Shown here: in pieces, positions 44,800 through 53,009 of the stretch
Numbering within the stretch: the first letter of the stretch is position 1
Layout: the number at the start of each line of letters is the position of its first letter
IMG/VR virus record: IMGVR_UViG_3300047489_000453
Coordinates: 1 to 64,000 of that record
Length of the DNA stretch: 64,000 bases
Reading direction: 5' to 3' (one strand)
From: a virus
Made by a program: the position numbers and the translations under genes
The notes under the pieces: generated by a model
What the model was told of the DNA's origin: nothing
Databases searched by the model: none
Seen by the model: only the letters and a program-made list of their open reading frames with translations

Positions 44800-47178
44800 T
44801 TAGTCTGCTTCCAAGCTGATGCCTTCATCAGGATAGGCATCGATAGTTTTTTGTTTTAAGAACAACATAAGGTCGCCTAGCTGCTCAAATGAATTTCTTA
44901 GGCTGTCTTCTAGCTCTGGAAGGTCTTTCTTTCCGTATCTGTCTTCAAACTTGTCTTTATGCCAGTAGAAACTAAACAGTATACGGCCTATTTTATCAAG
45001 ACCTTTCATAAGATCGCCAAGATGATTATCTACCATCGAATCGTCTCTTACAGACTTTACTAAAGATCCGATCATAGAGGTATCAAATACATCTTTCTGG
45101 CCTGCTGTGGCCGCGTTGTATCCGATAGCCATAGTCTTAGGATCAGGAATTTTAGGGTCATACACCGCCGAGTTAGCCTGTAAAGACTGGCTGGACATGG
45201 CTGGAAGAGCTTGCTGCAGAGGATAAGTTGACTTAACGCTGCCAAGCAAGGTCTGCTCCATGCCAGTAGGTTCTACTGGGAATGCCGGGGAAGCGGTTCC
45301 GCCGATCATACTAGGATCGATATTGTCACCCGGCGCTGCTGACTTAATAAGGTCACCAGCATCCTCTTTGATCGGTTTATGTACTCTGTATTCGGCTACT
45401 TTATTAGCCTTAGCTTCGTCCAAAATAATCCTGGCTTGTTTTTCTGTTAACGATACGTCTCTGACTAGGTGAATTAGAGCGCTTTGAGGATCTAATACCC
45501 TGCCGTTAACGTTTACTTCTGACCCAGTATGTCTGACGTTCAAGGACGCTGTTTTTTGATAAATAGCGTGCTGAAGGTCTGTGAGACTTCCTGGAGTTAT
45601 AGAGCCGTTGCCGCAGCAATCATCGTCGTTAAGTTTAATTACCTTAAAATTACCTGGAATATAGAGTTCGCCCTTTATAGCTTTAATTCTTACTCCGGGC
45701 TTATCGGTAACGTAAAGCTTTTTGCCGCCGCCAATAACGCTAAGGTTATCCATATTAAAGTCGCCGTAGGACCCTTTTCGAATCACATGCGGCAAATAGC
45801 TAGGTTTTGACTGAGAAGCCCAGTCATAATACTTAACTCTAAAATTGTTTGTTCCGTCAGAGTTTCCTTCGACTTTTAGAACTTCAAAAGGCACTGAGGC
45901 ATCGCCGCTTTCGCTTACTGCCATGTATACGTTGCCTTTGGTCATAGATTTGATTTCAGACAGGCCTTCAAAGAACTTTTCATAGCTTTGGCCGCTAGTC
46001 TTACTCTCTGGAGCATCTTGCCCCTTATCCCTTGGAGGACGGGTAAAAAGGTTACCTGGGTGACTGTTTATCCAGTTCTTTTCGCCTTCGTAGCTTACAA
46101 CAGTGGCAAATTCCTGTCTGCCTGTTGGGCCGTGCGGCATTAGGAATATTACTGTTTTGAGCATAGAGAAAGGCGAAATAAGAAGATCGTATACGCCAGT
46201 AGTTGGAGGGTTTTCAAGGCTGGTAGGCGCCTGAACTCTATAAGCTATAGCGGTGTCGTCTTTTGTTCTAGCGTCTTGAAAAATTACTCCATCAGTCAAA
46301 AGCTTTTGCTTATCAGCTTCTGGAGAGTCCATTACGCCGTCTGAGGAGGCCGAAAAACTTCTTACTACGATCGTAAGGGCTTTCTTTTCTACATGGCCTA
46401 CAGATGCTGCGCCGTCTAATACGCCTGGGTTCTTAAGTGACTTAAACGTATCTACCGCTTTCTTAAGGAAGTCTTTTCCATAGAACTTATCAATAGCCTC
46501 TGCAATTTTAGGAAACTGCTGGCATGTTTCGATAAGGGCGGTTACCGCTTTTTTATAGCCTTCTTTGCCTCTATTAGCCTCTTTCTTAAAGAAAGAATCT
46601 AAAGTAGTAAGGTTTTTATACTTGGCGTCGTGTTCAGGGTTAGAGCAGGCGTGTTTTGCAAGCTGCCTAAGGCCTTCTCTCATTTCTTTTAAATCGTCAT
46701 TAACAGACGCAAACTTGGCCGGAGGACGGCTAAATGCCTGGAGATCTGGGGAAAGAAATCCAAGTCGAGCCATATTCTGATCGGTTTTCTTGCCTAGGCT
46801 GGCTGGTTTTCTTCGCAGAATATAATTGAGCCAGTTTTCTTTGAGGGGGACAAACTGATCTTGGTCTTTAAGATATAAAAGCTCATGGCCTTTAAGGTCA
46901 CCATTAGAAAAGAAGACAGGAGCATACAGCCACTGTGATCCTACCTTAAACCCAAATATGCCTACAGCCTTGGTGTTATCTTCGTTTCTTTCGAGAAGTT
47001 CAAATCCAACTTCGTAATCTAAAAGGCCTGGCGCTTTATCTTTTAGATAAGCGTGAGCCAGATTGCTAAACGATTGTTCAAATTGCGTATCATTACCTAA
47101 ATCACTTCCGCCCGCTTTTTTTACGAATCCATTAATTGGAGGAAGCTCTACTAAAAACTTATCAGTGTTCTGGCTCAT
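44800..47178 (-). CDS. Large virion-like protein
   Basis: 792 aa, unrecognised. The first 130 residues form a compact alpha/beta domain (YEVGFELLERNEDNTKAVGI, FKVGSQWLYAPVFFSNGD). A charged helical part, a beta-rich part (about 380-520) and a helical end follow. The length and head-block position make a portal conceivable, but portal stem/crown helical patterns are not seen, so I do not assign it. Packaged internal protein is another option. A candidate promoter lies just upstream (47218-47246). Confidence 0.5.
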   Translation of the reverse strand: MSQNTDKFLVELPPINGFVKKAGGSDLGNDTQFEQSFSNLAHAYLKDKAPGLLDYEVGFELLERNEDNTKAVGIFGFKVGSQWLYAPVFFSNGDLKGHELLYLKDQDQFVPLKENWLNYILRRKPASLGKKTDQNMARLGFLSPDLQAFSRPPAKFASVNDDLKEMREGLRQLAKHACSNPEHDAKYKNLTTLDSFFKKEANRGKEGYKKAVTALIETCQQFPKIAEAIDKFYGKDFLKKAVDTFKSLKNPGVLDGAASVGHVEKKALTIVVRSFSASSDGVMDSPEADKQKLLTDGVIFQDARTKDDTAIAYRVQAPTSLENPPTTGVYDLLISPFSMLKTVIFLMPHGPTGRQEFATVVSYEGEKNWINSHPGNLFTRPPRDKGQDAPESKTSGQSYEKFFEGLSEIKSMTKGNVYMAVSESGDASVPFEVLKVEGNSDGTNNFRVKYYDWASQSKPSYLPHVIRKGSYGDFNMDNLSVIGGGKKLYVTDKPGVRIKAIKGELYIPGNFKVIKLNDDDCCGNGSITPGSLTDLQHAIYQKTASLNVRHTGSEVNVNGRVLDPQSALIHLVRDVSLTEKQARIILDEAKANKVAEYRVHKPIKEDAGDLIKSAAPGDNIDPSMIGGTASPAFPVEPTGMEQTLLGSVKSTYPLQQALPAMSSQSLQANSAVYDPKIPDPKTMAIGYNAATAGQKDVFDTSMIGSLVKSVRDDSMVDNHLGDLMKGLDKIGRILFSFYWHKDKFEDRYGKKDLPELEDSLRNSFEQLGDLMLFLKQKTIDAYPDEGISLEAD

Positions 47179-47217
47179 ATTCGCAACCTTCCGTGGTTTG
47201 GAAAATGTTATAGAGCT

Positions 47218-47246
47218 ATTATGCTCTTAATTTTTCAATTGCGCAA
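47218..47246 (-). promoter_or_regulatory. Candidate promoter before the 792-aa gene
   Basis: On the minus strand TTGCGC and CATAAT are 17 bases apart, in the 82-base gap between two genes; an AGAGC-ATAAT-AGCTCT hairpin overlaps the -10. Plausible sigma-70-type site, low confidence. Confidence 0.3.
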
Positions 47247-47260
47247 CGATTACGGCGACT

Positions 47261-47680
47261 TTAAGAGTCATAATCCGTAATATTTACATTTAGCAGGCTT
47301 CTAGCCGCTACTCCGCTCTTTATAAAATTTAGGAAGTTTTGAAGATTCCTAATTTCAGCCATCTTAGCATAATTAGTTTGTGAATTAATAGTGGAGACAT
47401 CTCCACGATTAATTTGTTGTACAGGAGAAGGAGGCTGAATGACTGGCTGGGGATTATTAGATTGGGTCGTCACTATAGGCTGACTCTGTACTCTAGGCTG
47501 TATATTAGGGCTAGTATCTACTGACTTTACAGCCACTTCAGAAGGCGGCTTACCCTTAGTGGCCTCGTTTACTTGCAAAGGTTTTAGTGTTTCTTTTTCT
47601 GTTTTAGACTGGGACCCTTCAAGTTTTAAAGACTTGTCGGCCTGCTTCCAGGTAGCCCACTTTTCTAAAAAGGTTTGCAT
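47261..47680 (-). CDS. Small linker-rich protein, RNAP-operon neighbour
   Basis: 139 aa. Residues 40-95 are Pro/Gln/Ser-rich and disordered; the last 40 are helical (MAEIRNLQNFLNFIKSGVAA). Its ATG overlaps the stop of the beta-prime C-terminal gene as TAATG, implying coupled translation. The fully symmetric palindrome variant 47391-47406 reads RGDVSTIN here. Could be an accessory of the polymerase or an internal virion protein. Confidence 0.5.
   Translation of the reverse strand: MQTFLEKWATWKQADKSLKLEGSQSKTEKETLKPLQVNEATKGKPPSEVAVKSVDTSPNIQPRVQSQPIVTTQSNNPQPVIQPPSPVQQINRGDVSTINSQTNYAKMAEIRNLQNFLNFIKSGVAARSLLNVNITDYDS
47391..47406. repeat. Palindromic site, 16 bases with one central substitution
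   Basis: GTGGAGACATCTCCAC, in the 139-aa linker-rich gene, reading RGDVSTIN. Arms are complete over 7 bases each. Confidence 0.8.
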
Positions 47681-49590
47681 TATAGTACGCCCTTGCTCTG
47701 TTCAGGCACTTTGCCAAGCTCATTAACGTCAAATCCTTTTACCTTACCTTTACGACCAAAATCAACAGCTTTTGCCAATGATGGCACATATGATGTGCCA
47801 GCTTCGTCGCTTATGGCGCCTCTATGCACAGCTTGTAAGGTAGATTTTCTTAGATTGCTCCCCAGCATTCTAGTCATCCAGTCAGGGTCATGCTGAAGAT
47901 TTTCTAGACCTCTGACAAAATGGGGCTCAAACGGTGGAGGTTCTTTGTGGACTGTAATATCTTTTATGCCAAATTTTTCAAACTCTCTAACCATAGACGG
48001 CCTTATAGGCGTGCCTATCGTATAGTGAAGAACAGGTTTTTCCAAATAGCTTCCTACTCCTTGATTAGGCTTAACCGTTCTACTGTCTTGTCTAGGCTCC
48101 CATACGCTTTCAACTGAGTCATAAGGTATGACGTCGTCAGGGTTAAACTGATTATATTCGTCATTCATGATGACATGGTTGATAAGGCCTTTGGACATTA
48201 CCTCTATATTTCTGCGATGGCCGTACATGCCGGCCTCTTTCATTGCAGTCCTAAAAGAATTAACGAATTGGCGACGGCCCTCGCCTATTCCCCTAAACTT
48301 AGTAAATTGAGCAGGGTTGGGAATACCAGAGGATATGACATCTCCGGCTTCTACAGTATCGCCTACCTTTACTGAAGCGGAAGCCTCAGGGCTGACGTAA
48401 TGTTCTACGCCGTCTATAGTTACAAATACACCACCAGTAGGCGCAGGTTTAATATTTGATACTCTACCGTCCTTTTGTGCATGAGTAGCCCAGAATGGAG
48501 ACTGCTTAGGGATTTGCACTAATTGATTGAGGTGCCTAAAACCAGACACAGACGCGGACGCTCCTGCGATACCGCCAGTGTGTTTAGAGTTTAGCTGCCC
48601 TTGAGAAATGGGCTCTGATAAAGCCTGCATAGCAGCAATTCCAACAGCATCTCCTATAGGTGCAAGACCTGATCTTTCTCTAATTCCTAGGTCCCTTGCA
48701 TATAGCCCTCCACCGGCAGCTCCCGACGCTATTGGGCTCCTGATGACTATTCTGTCTATGTTCTTTGATTTTAAATCTTTAAGAACTCTAGGCGTGAGCA
48801 CAGTGTTTCTTCCGTAACCTCCGGCAGGCATTCCTAATAGTGCGCCTTCGTTTTCCTCGTCATCCGTGTCTACCGGCATCCCCCTGTTCTCTATTGATTT
48901 AGGGTCGTCAGCATCTTCGCCAGTAACTATCATCCTGTGGCCGATTTGATTTAATTGCTTGGAAAAGAAGCCTGCGTCCATAACTGAGAACTTGGTATCT
49001 GTGATACCTTTTCGTGTACCAAAGCTCCCTGCGAAGTATTCAGACGGAGTTAGTCCTTTTGAATAAGAGTTAAATACTGGTATTGGTATTTCTCTATCGT
49101 GATGATCGGTATATAAAATGTCGCCGCCTCTAAGGCTTTTGAGGTTTTTAGGCTTACCTCTGGACCCGGACTGAATTTGCCTAGCTAACTGATTTCCTTC
49201 AGCGCTAGCTTCATCAAATATACCTTTTTCTAGATCTTTTTGAGAATTAGCTAAGATAGCTACAATTTGTTTATTCTTATCGTCATCAGTGAGCTGTCTA
49301 TTTGAAATAATTGAGTCTATAGCTGCTTTAAGTTTTAGTTTTCTGTCGTGATAAAATTTTGATTCCCTAAGATCGCTAAGACCAAAAGAGAAGCCACCAG
49401 AGTTATATGACACGTCTCTACCGACGTCCATAAGCCCTTTGGCTATCTGTCTGTATTTGTCTGGGTGATTTTCTGCTACCGTCTGAAGAATACCTTGAAC
49501 TGCTTTGGTATCTAGAACTCTAGAGTAGTCCTTAAGCTCGTCAGGAAGCGCGTCATTAACCATGATTTGACCTATAGTGGTCTTTAACAT
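47680..49590 (-). CDS. RNA polymerase beta-prime subunit, C-terminal part
   Basis: 636 aa. It begins with the beta-prime segment KTTIGQIMVNDALP ... DVGRDVSYNSGGFSFGLSDL, which parallels the TTxGR ... GF-x-YATRSG-x-S-x-x-x-DDM stretch of cellular beta-prime. Bridge helix: SKGLTPSEYFAGSFGTRKG, residues about 177-215. Trigger-loop helices: GDAVGIAAMQALSEPISQ with HTGG, about 312-340. Between them the usual zinc-binding segment RSPLTC ... GVCxxCYGxDL is present as RSPIASGAAGGGLYARDL: all four cysteines are gone. It complements the N-terminal beta-prime part fused to beta at 53006-57457; together they make a full catalytic core without alpha or omega genes in sight. TATAGGAGAG precedes the ATG. 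Confidence 0.9.
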   Translation of the reverse strand: MLKTTIGQIMVNDALPDELKDYSRVLDTKAVQGILQTVAENHPDKYRQIAKGLMDVGRDVSYNSGGFSFGLSDLRESKFYHDRKLKLKAAIDSIISNRQLTDDDKNKQIVAILANSQKDLEKGIFDEASAEGNQLARQIQSGSRGKPKNLKSLRGGDILYTDHHDREIPIPVFNSYSKGLTPSEYFAGSFGTRKGITDTKFSVMDAGFFSKQLNQIGHRMIVTGEDADDPKSIENRGMPVDTDDEENEGALLGMPAGGYGRNTVLTPRVLKDLKSKNIDRIVIRSPIASGAAGGGLYARDLGIRERSGLAPIGDAVGIAAMQALSEPISQGQLNSKHTGGIAGASASVSGFRHLNQLVQIPKQSPFWATHAQKDGRVSNIKPAPTGGVFVTIDGVEHYVSPEASASVKVGDTVEAGDVISSGIPNPAQFTKFRGIGEGRRQFVNSFRTAMKEAGMYGHRRNIEVMSKGLINHVIMNDEYNQFNPDDVIPYDSVESVWEPRQDSRTVKPNQGVGSYLEKPVLHYTIGTPIRPSMVREFEKFGIKDITVHKEPPPFEPHFVRGLENLQHDPDWMTRMLGSNLRKSTLQAVHRGAISDEAGTSYVPSLAKAVDFGRKGKVKGFDVNELGKVPEQSKGVL

Positions 49591-49599
49591 GGTACTCTC

Positions 49600-49812
49600 C
49601 TATAAATTAATCTTCCTGATAACTGGTTTATCCAGCCCGTGATCTTCTAGAACTTTTAAAAAATCATCATCGCCTGCAGTGGCGCAGACGATGATGTTTT
49701 TATCATTCTCAATAAAAACAGCTATAGGATTATTCATATTGTCGTAAACCACCAGCCTGGTAGCGGGCGACAGCCTATGATTTAAAAGATTATTATGATA
49801 ATCCAATAACAT
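49600..49812 (-). CDS. Small protein in RNA polymerase island
   Basis: 70 aa, start overlaps the preceding stop (TAATG). Alpha/beta character (LVVYDNMNNPIAVFIENDKN). Next to the beta-prime C-terminal gene, 9 bases upstream. Could be a polymerase accessory; no family recognised. Confidence 0.5.
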   Translation of the reverse strand: MLLDYHNNLLNHRLSPATRLVVYDNMNNPIAVFIENDKNIIVCATAGDDDFLKVLEDHGLDKPVIRKINL

Positions 49813-50456
49813 TATTTTTTCTTTCTAAGCAAGTACATCATTCCAGCGGCTTTCTCAGCTACAGAGATTTTAGCCGACTTAATTGGAGAGGTGTCTTGCG
49901 AAGAAGCGCTCGTAGCATCTTCACCATCTTTAGCTGGCGACGATACGTCATCTAGAATGTCATGAGGAAGGTTAAGCCCTAACGATGAATACAGGTGTGT
50001 CAAAAGCTTCTGTATTCTATGCATGTACAGCTCAACTTGCCCATTATCGTTTTTCTTTGAGGCTTTACCGGTGCCTTTGGCCCCGGCTAAAGCTTTTTGA
50101 AGCTCTTCCTGTACCACAGTTCTAATTTGCTCAGTAGGATCAGCTGGAGGGGATGCTCCGGCCGCAGCTGGATCCATAGGAGGCGCTCCGCCCATCATAG
50201 CTGGGTCCATAGGAGGCGCTCCGCCCATCATGGAGGGGTCCATAGGAGGTGCGCCGCCTGGAGGCATGCCGCCCATCATGGAGGGGTCCATAGGGGCTCC
50301 ACCTGGAGGCATGCCCCCCATCATAGATGGATCCATAGGAGGCGCTCCGCCCGGAGGCATACCGCCCATAGCTGCTGGGTCGCCGCCTTGGGTAGGAACA
50401 AAAGCACTTTTAATGCTATTTTTTGCTGATTGAAGCAGGAATCTATTAACTGCCAT
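49812..50456 (-). CDS. Low-complexity Met/Gly/Pro repeat protein
   Basis: 214 aa. Residues 30-99 are five imperfect repeats of MGGMPPGGAPPMDPSM. A helical charged part follows (EQIRTVVQEELQKALAGAK) and a basic end (KISVEKAAGMMYLLRKKK follows in that part). CGGAGATAAAATACA precedes the ATG. Such Pro/Gly/Met repeats are disordered and flexible. It is located between the two RNA polymerase genes; role unknown, either virion linker or polymerase accessory. Confidence 0.55.
   Translation of the reverse strand: MAVNRFLLQSAKNSIKSAFVPTQGGDPAAMGGMPPGGAPPMDPSMMGGMPPGGAPMDPSMMGGMPPGGAPPMDPSMMGGAPPMDPAMMGGAPPMDPAAAGASPPADPTEQIRTVVQEELQKALAGAKGTGKASKKNDNGQVELYMHRIQKLLTHLYSSLGLNLPHDILDDVSSPAKDGEDATSASSQDTSPIKSAKISVAEKAAGMMYLLRKKK
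50160..50369 (-). repeat. Tandem repeats encoding MGGMPPGGAPPMDPSM
   Basis: About five units of 33-48 bases in tandem inside the low-complexity gene; units lose the MPPGG part toward the C-terminus, which suggests expansion and contraction by slippage. Confidence 0.85.
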
Positions 50457-50500
50457 TGTATTTTATCTCCGTTTTAAGCCCCAGTATATGCATCGCGTGT

Positions 50501-51397
50501 TTATATTTTTCCAGAATCGTCAGTATGCATTTTGTCGAATAGTATTGGGCTATCTCCAATATTATCAGAAGTATGACTAAAGTCAGGTTGCACAAGTTGT
50601 TTATATGGATCGTGCAATCCAGTAGAACCTGGAAACTTACCAGTATAAGGATTAGGCCTTACAGGTATAAGAGGAGCAGAGTTTTTAGCTGCTTCTCTTT
50701 CTGCTAACATTTTGCCTAAAATAGAGCTTAAACTTCCAGCTCCTGCACCTATTACACCGCCGCCCAGCGCGCCTGTTGCAAATCTGTTTAACATCCCTTT
50801 TCTTTTGCTGCCTAAAGCTAAGTTTCCTACGCCGCCTACACCGGCTCCAATTAGAGAACCCATAATAGCTTTTTGAACTCTTGGGTCTAATTGTCCATAA
50901 GCCGACATAATATCAGATACCGCAGCACTTTTATTAAAGGCTCTGAGAACATGATTAGCGTTATTAAAGCCTGATTCTTTTATGCTCATTTCTTCAACTC
51001 CTAAAGTATCTGCGCTTCCGCATTTCCATTTTCTTAAAGACTTGTTAATCCTGCTGTCCGGGTCATTAGCCGTCTCAGATGAAGTAAGTTTTGACTTCAT
51101 GCCTTTCATTCTGGCGCAGAAGCTATCTTTGCGCGCCCCGCCTTCCGGCTGAGGCCTCTTTATATCATGCCCTTGCGCCTTTAAGCTAGCCCTGCCTTTT
51201 TCGTTTAATCCGCCTTCTGGATTCTTACCTTCGGCTTTTTGCCAGGCGGCTGTGCCTTTTTTCTCTGATATTGATGTTACTTTCTTCCAGTTTTTTGCAT
51301 CTGGATAGTCTTTATCGCCTGGCTTGGCTGGAGCCTCGCCTCTCTCTTTTTTAGCGTGAATATTAGCCCACAACCCCGGCTTAGACTTATCTGCCAT
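50501..51397 (-). CDS. Glycine-zipper protein with CARM-KWKC N-terminal domain
   Basis: 298 aa. Residues 1-125 are a basic phage domain with KPGLWANIHAKKERGEAPAK, GLNEKGRASLKAQGHD and SFCARMKGMKSKLTSSETAN ending RKWKC; this pattern recurs as a small free-standing protein in many phages, function unknown. Residues about 170-225 are glycine-zipper membrane segments (IMGSLIGAGVGGVGNLALG, ALGGGVIGAGAGSLSSILG). The combination of a basic domain and membrane-inserting segment suggests an internal virion protein ejected with DNA. Confidence 0.6.
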   Translation of the reverse strand: MADKSKPGLWANIHAKKERGEAPAKPGDKDYPDAKNWKKVTSISEKKGTAAWQKAEGKNPEGGLNEKGRASLKAQGHDIKRPQPEGGARKDSFCARMKGMKSKLTSSETANDPDSRINKSLRKWKCGSADTLGVEEMSIKESGFNNANHVLRAFNKSAAVSDIMSAYGQLDPRVQKAIMGSLIGAGVGGVGNLALGSKRKGMLNRFATGALGGGVIGAGAGSLSSILGKMLAEREAAKNSAPLIPVRPNPYTGKFPGSTGLHDPYKQLVQPDFSHTSDNIGDSPILFDKMHTDDSGKI

Positions 51398-51521
51398 TTT
51401 TAACTCCTTTTAAAACCAGTTAAAAGCCTTCATCTACTCTGTCGCACTTCCGCTTCGAGTGATGATTAGTCCCAGGAAAGTGCTAAAACGGGCCCTAGGC
51501 TTTCAACTGGATCTATAGATA
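51398..51521. other. Gap without a recognised gene
   Basis: 124 bases between the ATPase stop and the start of the 298-aa gene. I see no convincing hairpin terminator or promoter. It is the longest featureless gap inside the RNA polymerase island. Confidence 0.5.
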
Positions 51522-53009
51522 CTAACGCTTAGAGCCTATCTCTTTAAGCAAATTCAAGAACTTTTCATTAAGTTCTTGCTTCTTTTGTGCTGCTGCCATC
51601 AAGTATTCGTCAGTGGCAGGATCGCCTTCAGGTTTAAACCCTATTAGTCCTAGCAGCGATTTTAGCCTACTTGGAGCCGTTCTCGCCAGATATCTTTCTA
51701 TTTTTACTTTTCTCTCTTCAGGTGGAAGGTGCTCATGGCTGTCAAACCTTAAAGCTCTTCCTTCGCTTTGCGACCCTCTGCTGGTATTCCAGTGCGGGTC
51801 CAGTAGCTGCACTAGCTTTGTGCCTTTAAACGATAGCCCCTCTGTTCCGGCTGGGCCTAGCAGAGCCACCTTTAACTTATCAGCATTAAAATCATCTACT
51901 AGTTTTTTCCTTTCCTTGTCGCTTAACGCCCCTGTAAAGGAGGCGGCAGGTATACCAGCTTTATTTAATGCAGCCAGGTAAGGAGACAAGCCGGCGTCAA
52001 CAAAATTAGAAAATACTAACGCCTTGCCTCTTGGGTCTGTCTTAAGAAGGGTATTAAGCCTATTAAACGCCTCGTTTAGTTTTGGAGACTCTTTGAACGC
52101 CTTCATAGGGTCGGCATTATCTTTCATAAATGGAAGAGTGGATAAGCCTACTTGTCTTGGTCCTGTTAAAAAGCTTACTAACTTTTTTGACTCCTCATCT
52201 GTGAGAGGGTAGTTAAGTTGTAGCTTCCATTTAAGAAGAGTCGGCAGCTTTCCAAACAATTGATTATATAAATCTGTCTGGTCTCTGCTCATCTCTACTA
52301 TTACGTCTTCTCTGTTAATGTCAGCTCTTGGTTTTAAAGGAGCAAAGTAATCTACCTTACCTTTTAATGATTTTTTTAGCTCTTCCACGTTTTTTAATTC
52401 TGGGTCGTGGGCTTTTACATTTAGAAGCAGCTTATACCATGGGGCCTTTTCTGGTTTGCTTACGTACCTTTCAGAGAAGGCCTCAGGCGTCATTTCGCTA
52501 TCGGTAAGTACGTTATAAGGTACGGCAAAGTCGGCTGGGCTATTAACTATGGGGGTTCCAGTAAGAAGAACAGCTTGTCTAGCCTTCCTTGCTGCCTCTA
52601 AGAGATTCTTAGTCTGGGCTGACTCCATATTTCTAAATCTATGAGCCTCGTCTACTAATAAAGATTCGGGATGCTCTATAGGCTTGCCCATAGCCAGTCC
52701 CGTATGGCTCATTATTGATGACGGGGTAGCAGTTGCAGGATCTATAAATTTTTCCTGCTCTTTTTTAAGATTAGTTCTAAGAGCTGCCGGCACTATGGCC
52801 GTGTAAGGAATTTTAGTAGCATCAGCGGCCGCCAGACCGCTTAAAGTCTTGCCCGACCCAAGACTATGATAGAGCAGCATTCTAGCTCTATCTTTTTTAT
52901 CTATCTGTTCTTGAACCTTGTCTACAACGGCCTGCTGATGCGGCTGTAGATTTACGCCTTGAGCTAAGTCGGCCTGCTTACAAATTGTGGAGACGTCGAC
53001 ACTACTCAC
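51522..53009 (-). CDS. Superfamily 2 helicase/ATPase, NPH-I/D6-like
   Basis: 495 aa, starting with a GTG that overlaps the polymerase stop (GTGA). Helicase motifs in order: Walker A LLYHSLGSGKT, Walker B VDEAHRFRN, motif III LLTGTPIVNSP, then GKALVFSNFV, GTEGLSFKGTKLVQLLDP and motif VI QSEGRALRFDSHEHLPPEER. The last motif, with SHEHLP, is closest in appearance to transcription-associated ATPases of poxviruses and related viruses (NPH-I/D6-like) and SNF2-like helicases, rather than to recombination or replication helicases. Its coupling to the RNA polymerase gene suggests a role in initiation, elongation or termination by the phage enzyme. Translocation could also be along DNA in the virion. 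Confidence 0.85.
   Translation of the reverse strand: MSSVDVSTICKQADLAQGVNLQPHQQAVVDKVQEQIDKKDRARMLLYHSLGSGKTLSGLAAADATKIPYTAIVPAALRTNLKKEQEKFIDPATATPSSIMSHTGLAMGKPIEHPESLLVDEAHRFRNMESAQTKNLLEAARKARQAVLLTGTPIVNSPADFAVPYNVLTDSEMTPEAFSERYVSKPEKAPWYKLLLNVKAHDPELKNVEELKKSLKGKVDYFAPLKPRADINREDVIVEMSRDQTDLYNQLFGKLPTLLKWKLQLNYPLTDEESKKLVSFLTGPRQVGLSTLPFMKDNADPMKAFKESPKLNEAFNRLNTLLKTDPRGKALVFSNFVDAGLSPYLAALNKAGIPAASFTGALSDKERKKLVDDFNADKLKVALLGPAGTEGLSFKGTKLVQLLDPHWNTSRGSQSEGRALRFDSHEHLPPEERKVKIERYLARTAPSRLKSLLGLIGFKPEGDPATDEYLMAAAQKKQELNEKFLNLLKEIGSKR
52987..53002. repeat. Palindromic site, two mismatches
   Basis: GTGGAGACGTCGACAC at codons 3-8 of the SF2 ATPase gene, reading SVDVSTIC. Confidence 0.65.

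Noticed and set aside
44800-47178. Portal protein assignment for the 792-aa gene
   Set aside because: Length and place would fit, but no portal-like stem or crown pattern is visible; left as unassigned virion-like protein.
50097-50433. Plus-strand open frames over the repeat gene
   Set aside because: They are complements of the low-complexity repeat and have no ribosome sites.
49600-53009. Idea that an intein or self-splicing intron splits beta-prime
   Set aside because: The two parts are separated by three unrelated small genes and the ATPase, each with its own ribosome site, and no intein splice residues (Cys/Ser start, HN end) stand at the break.
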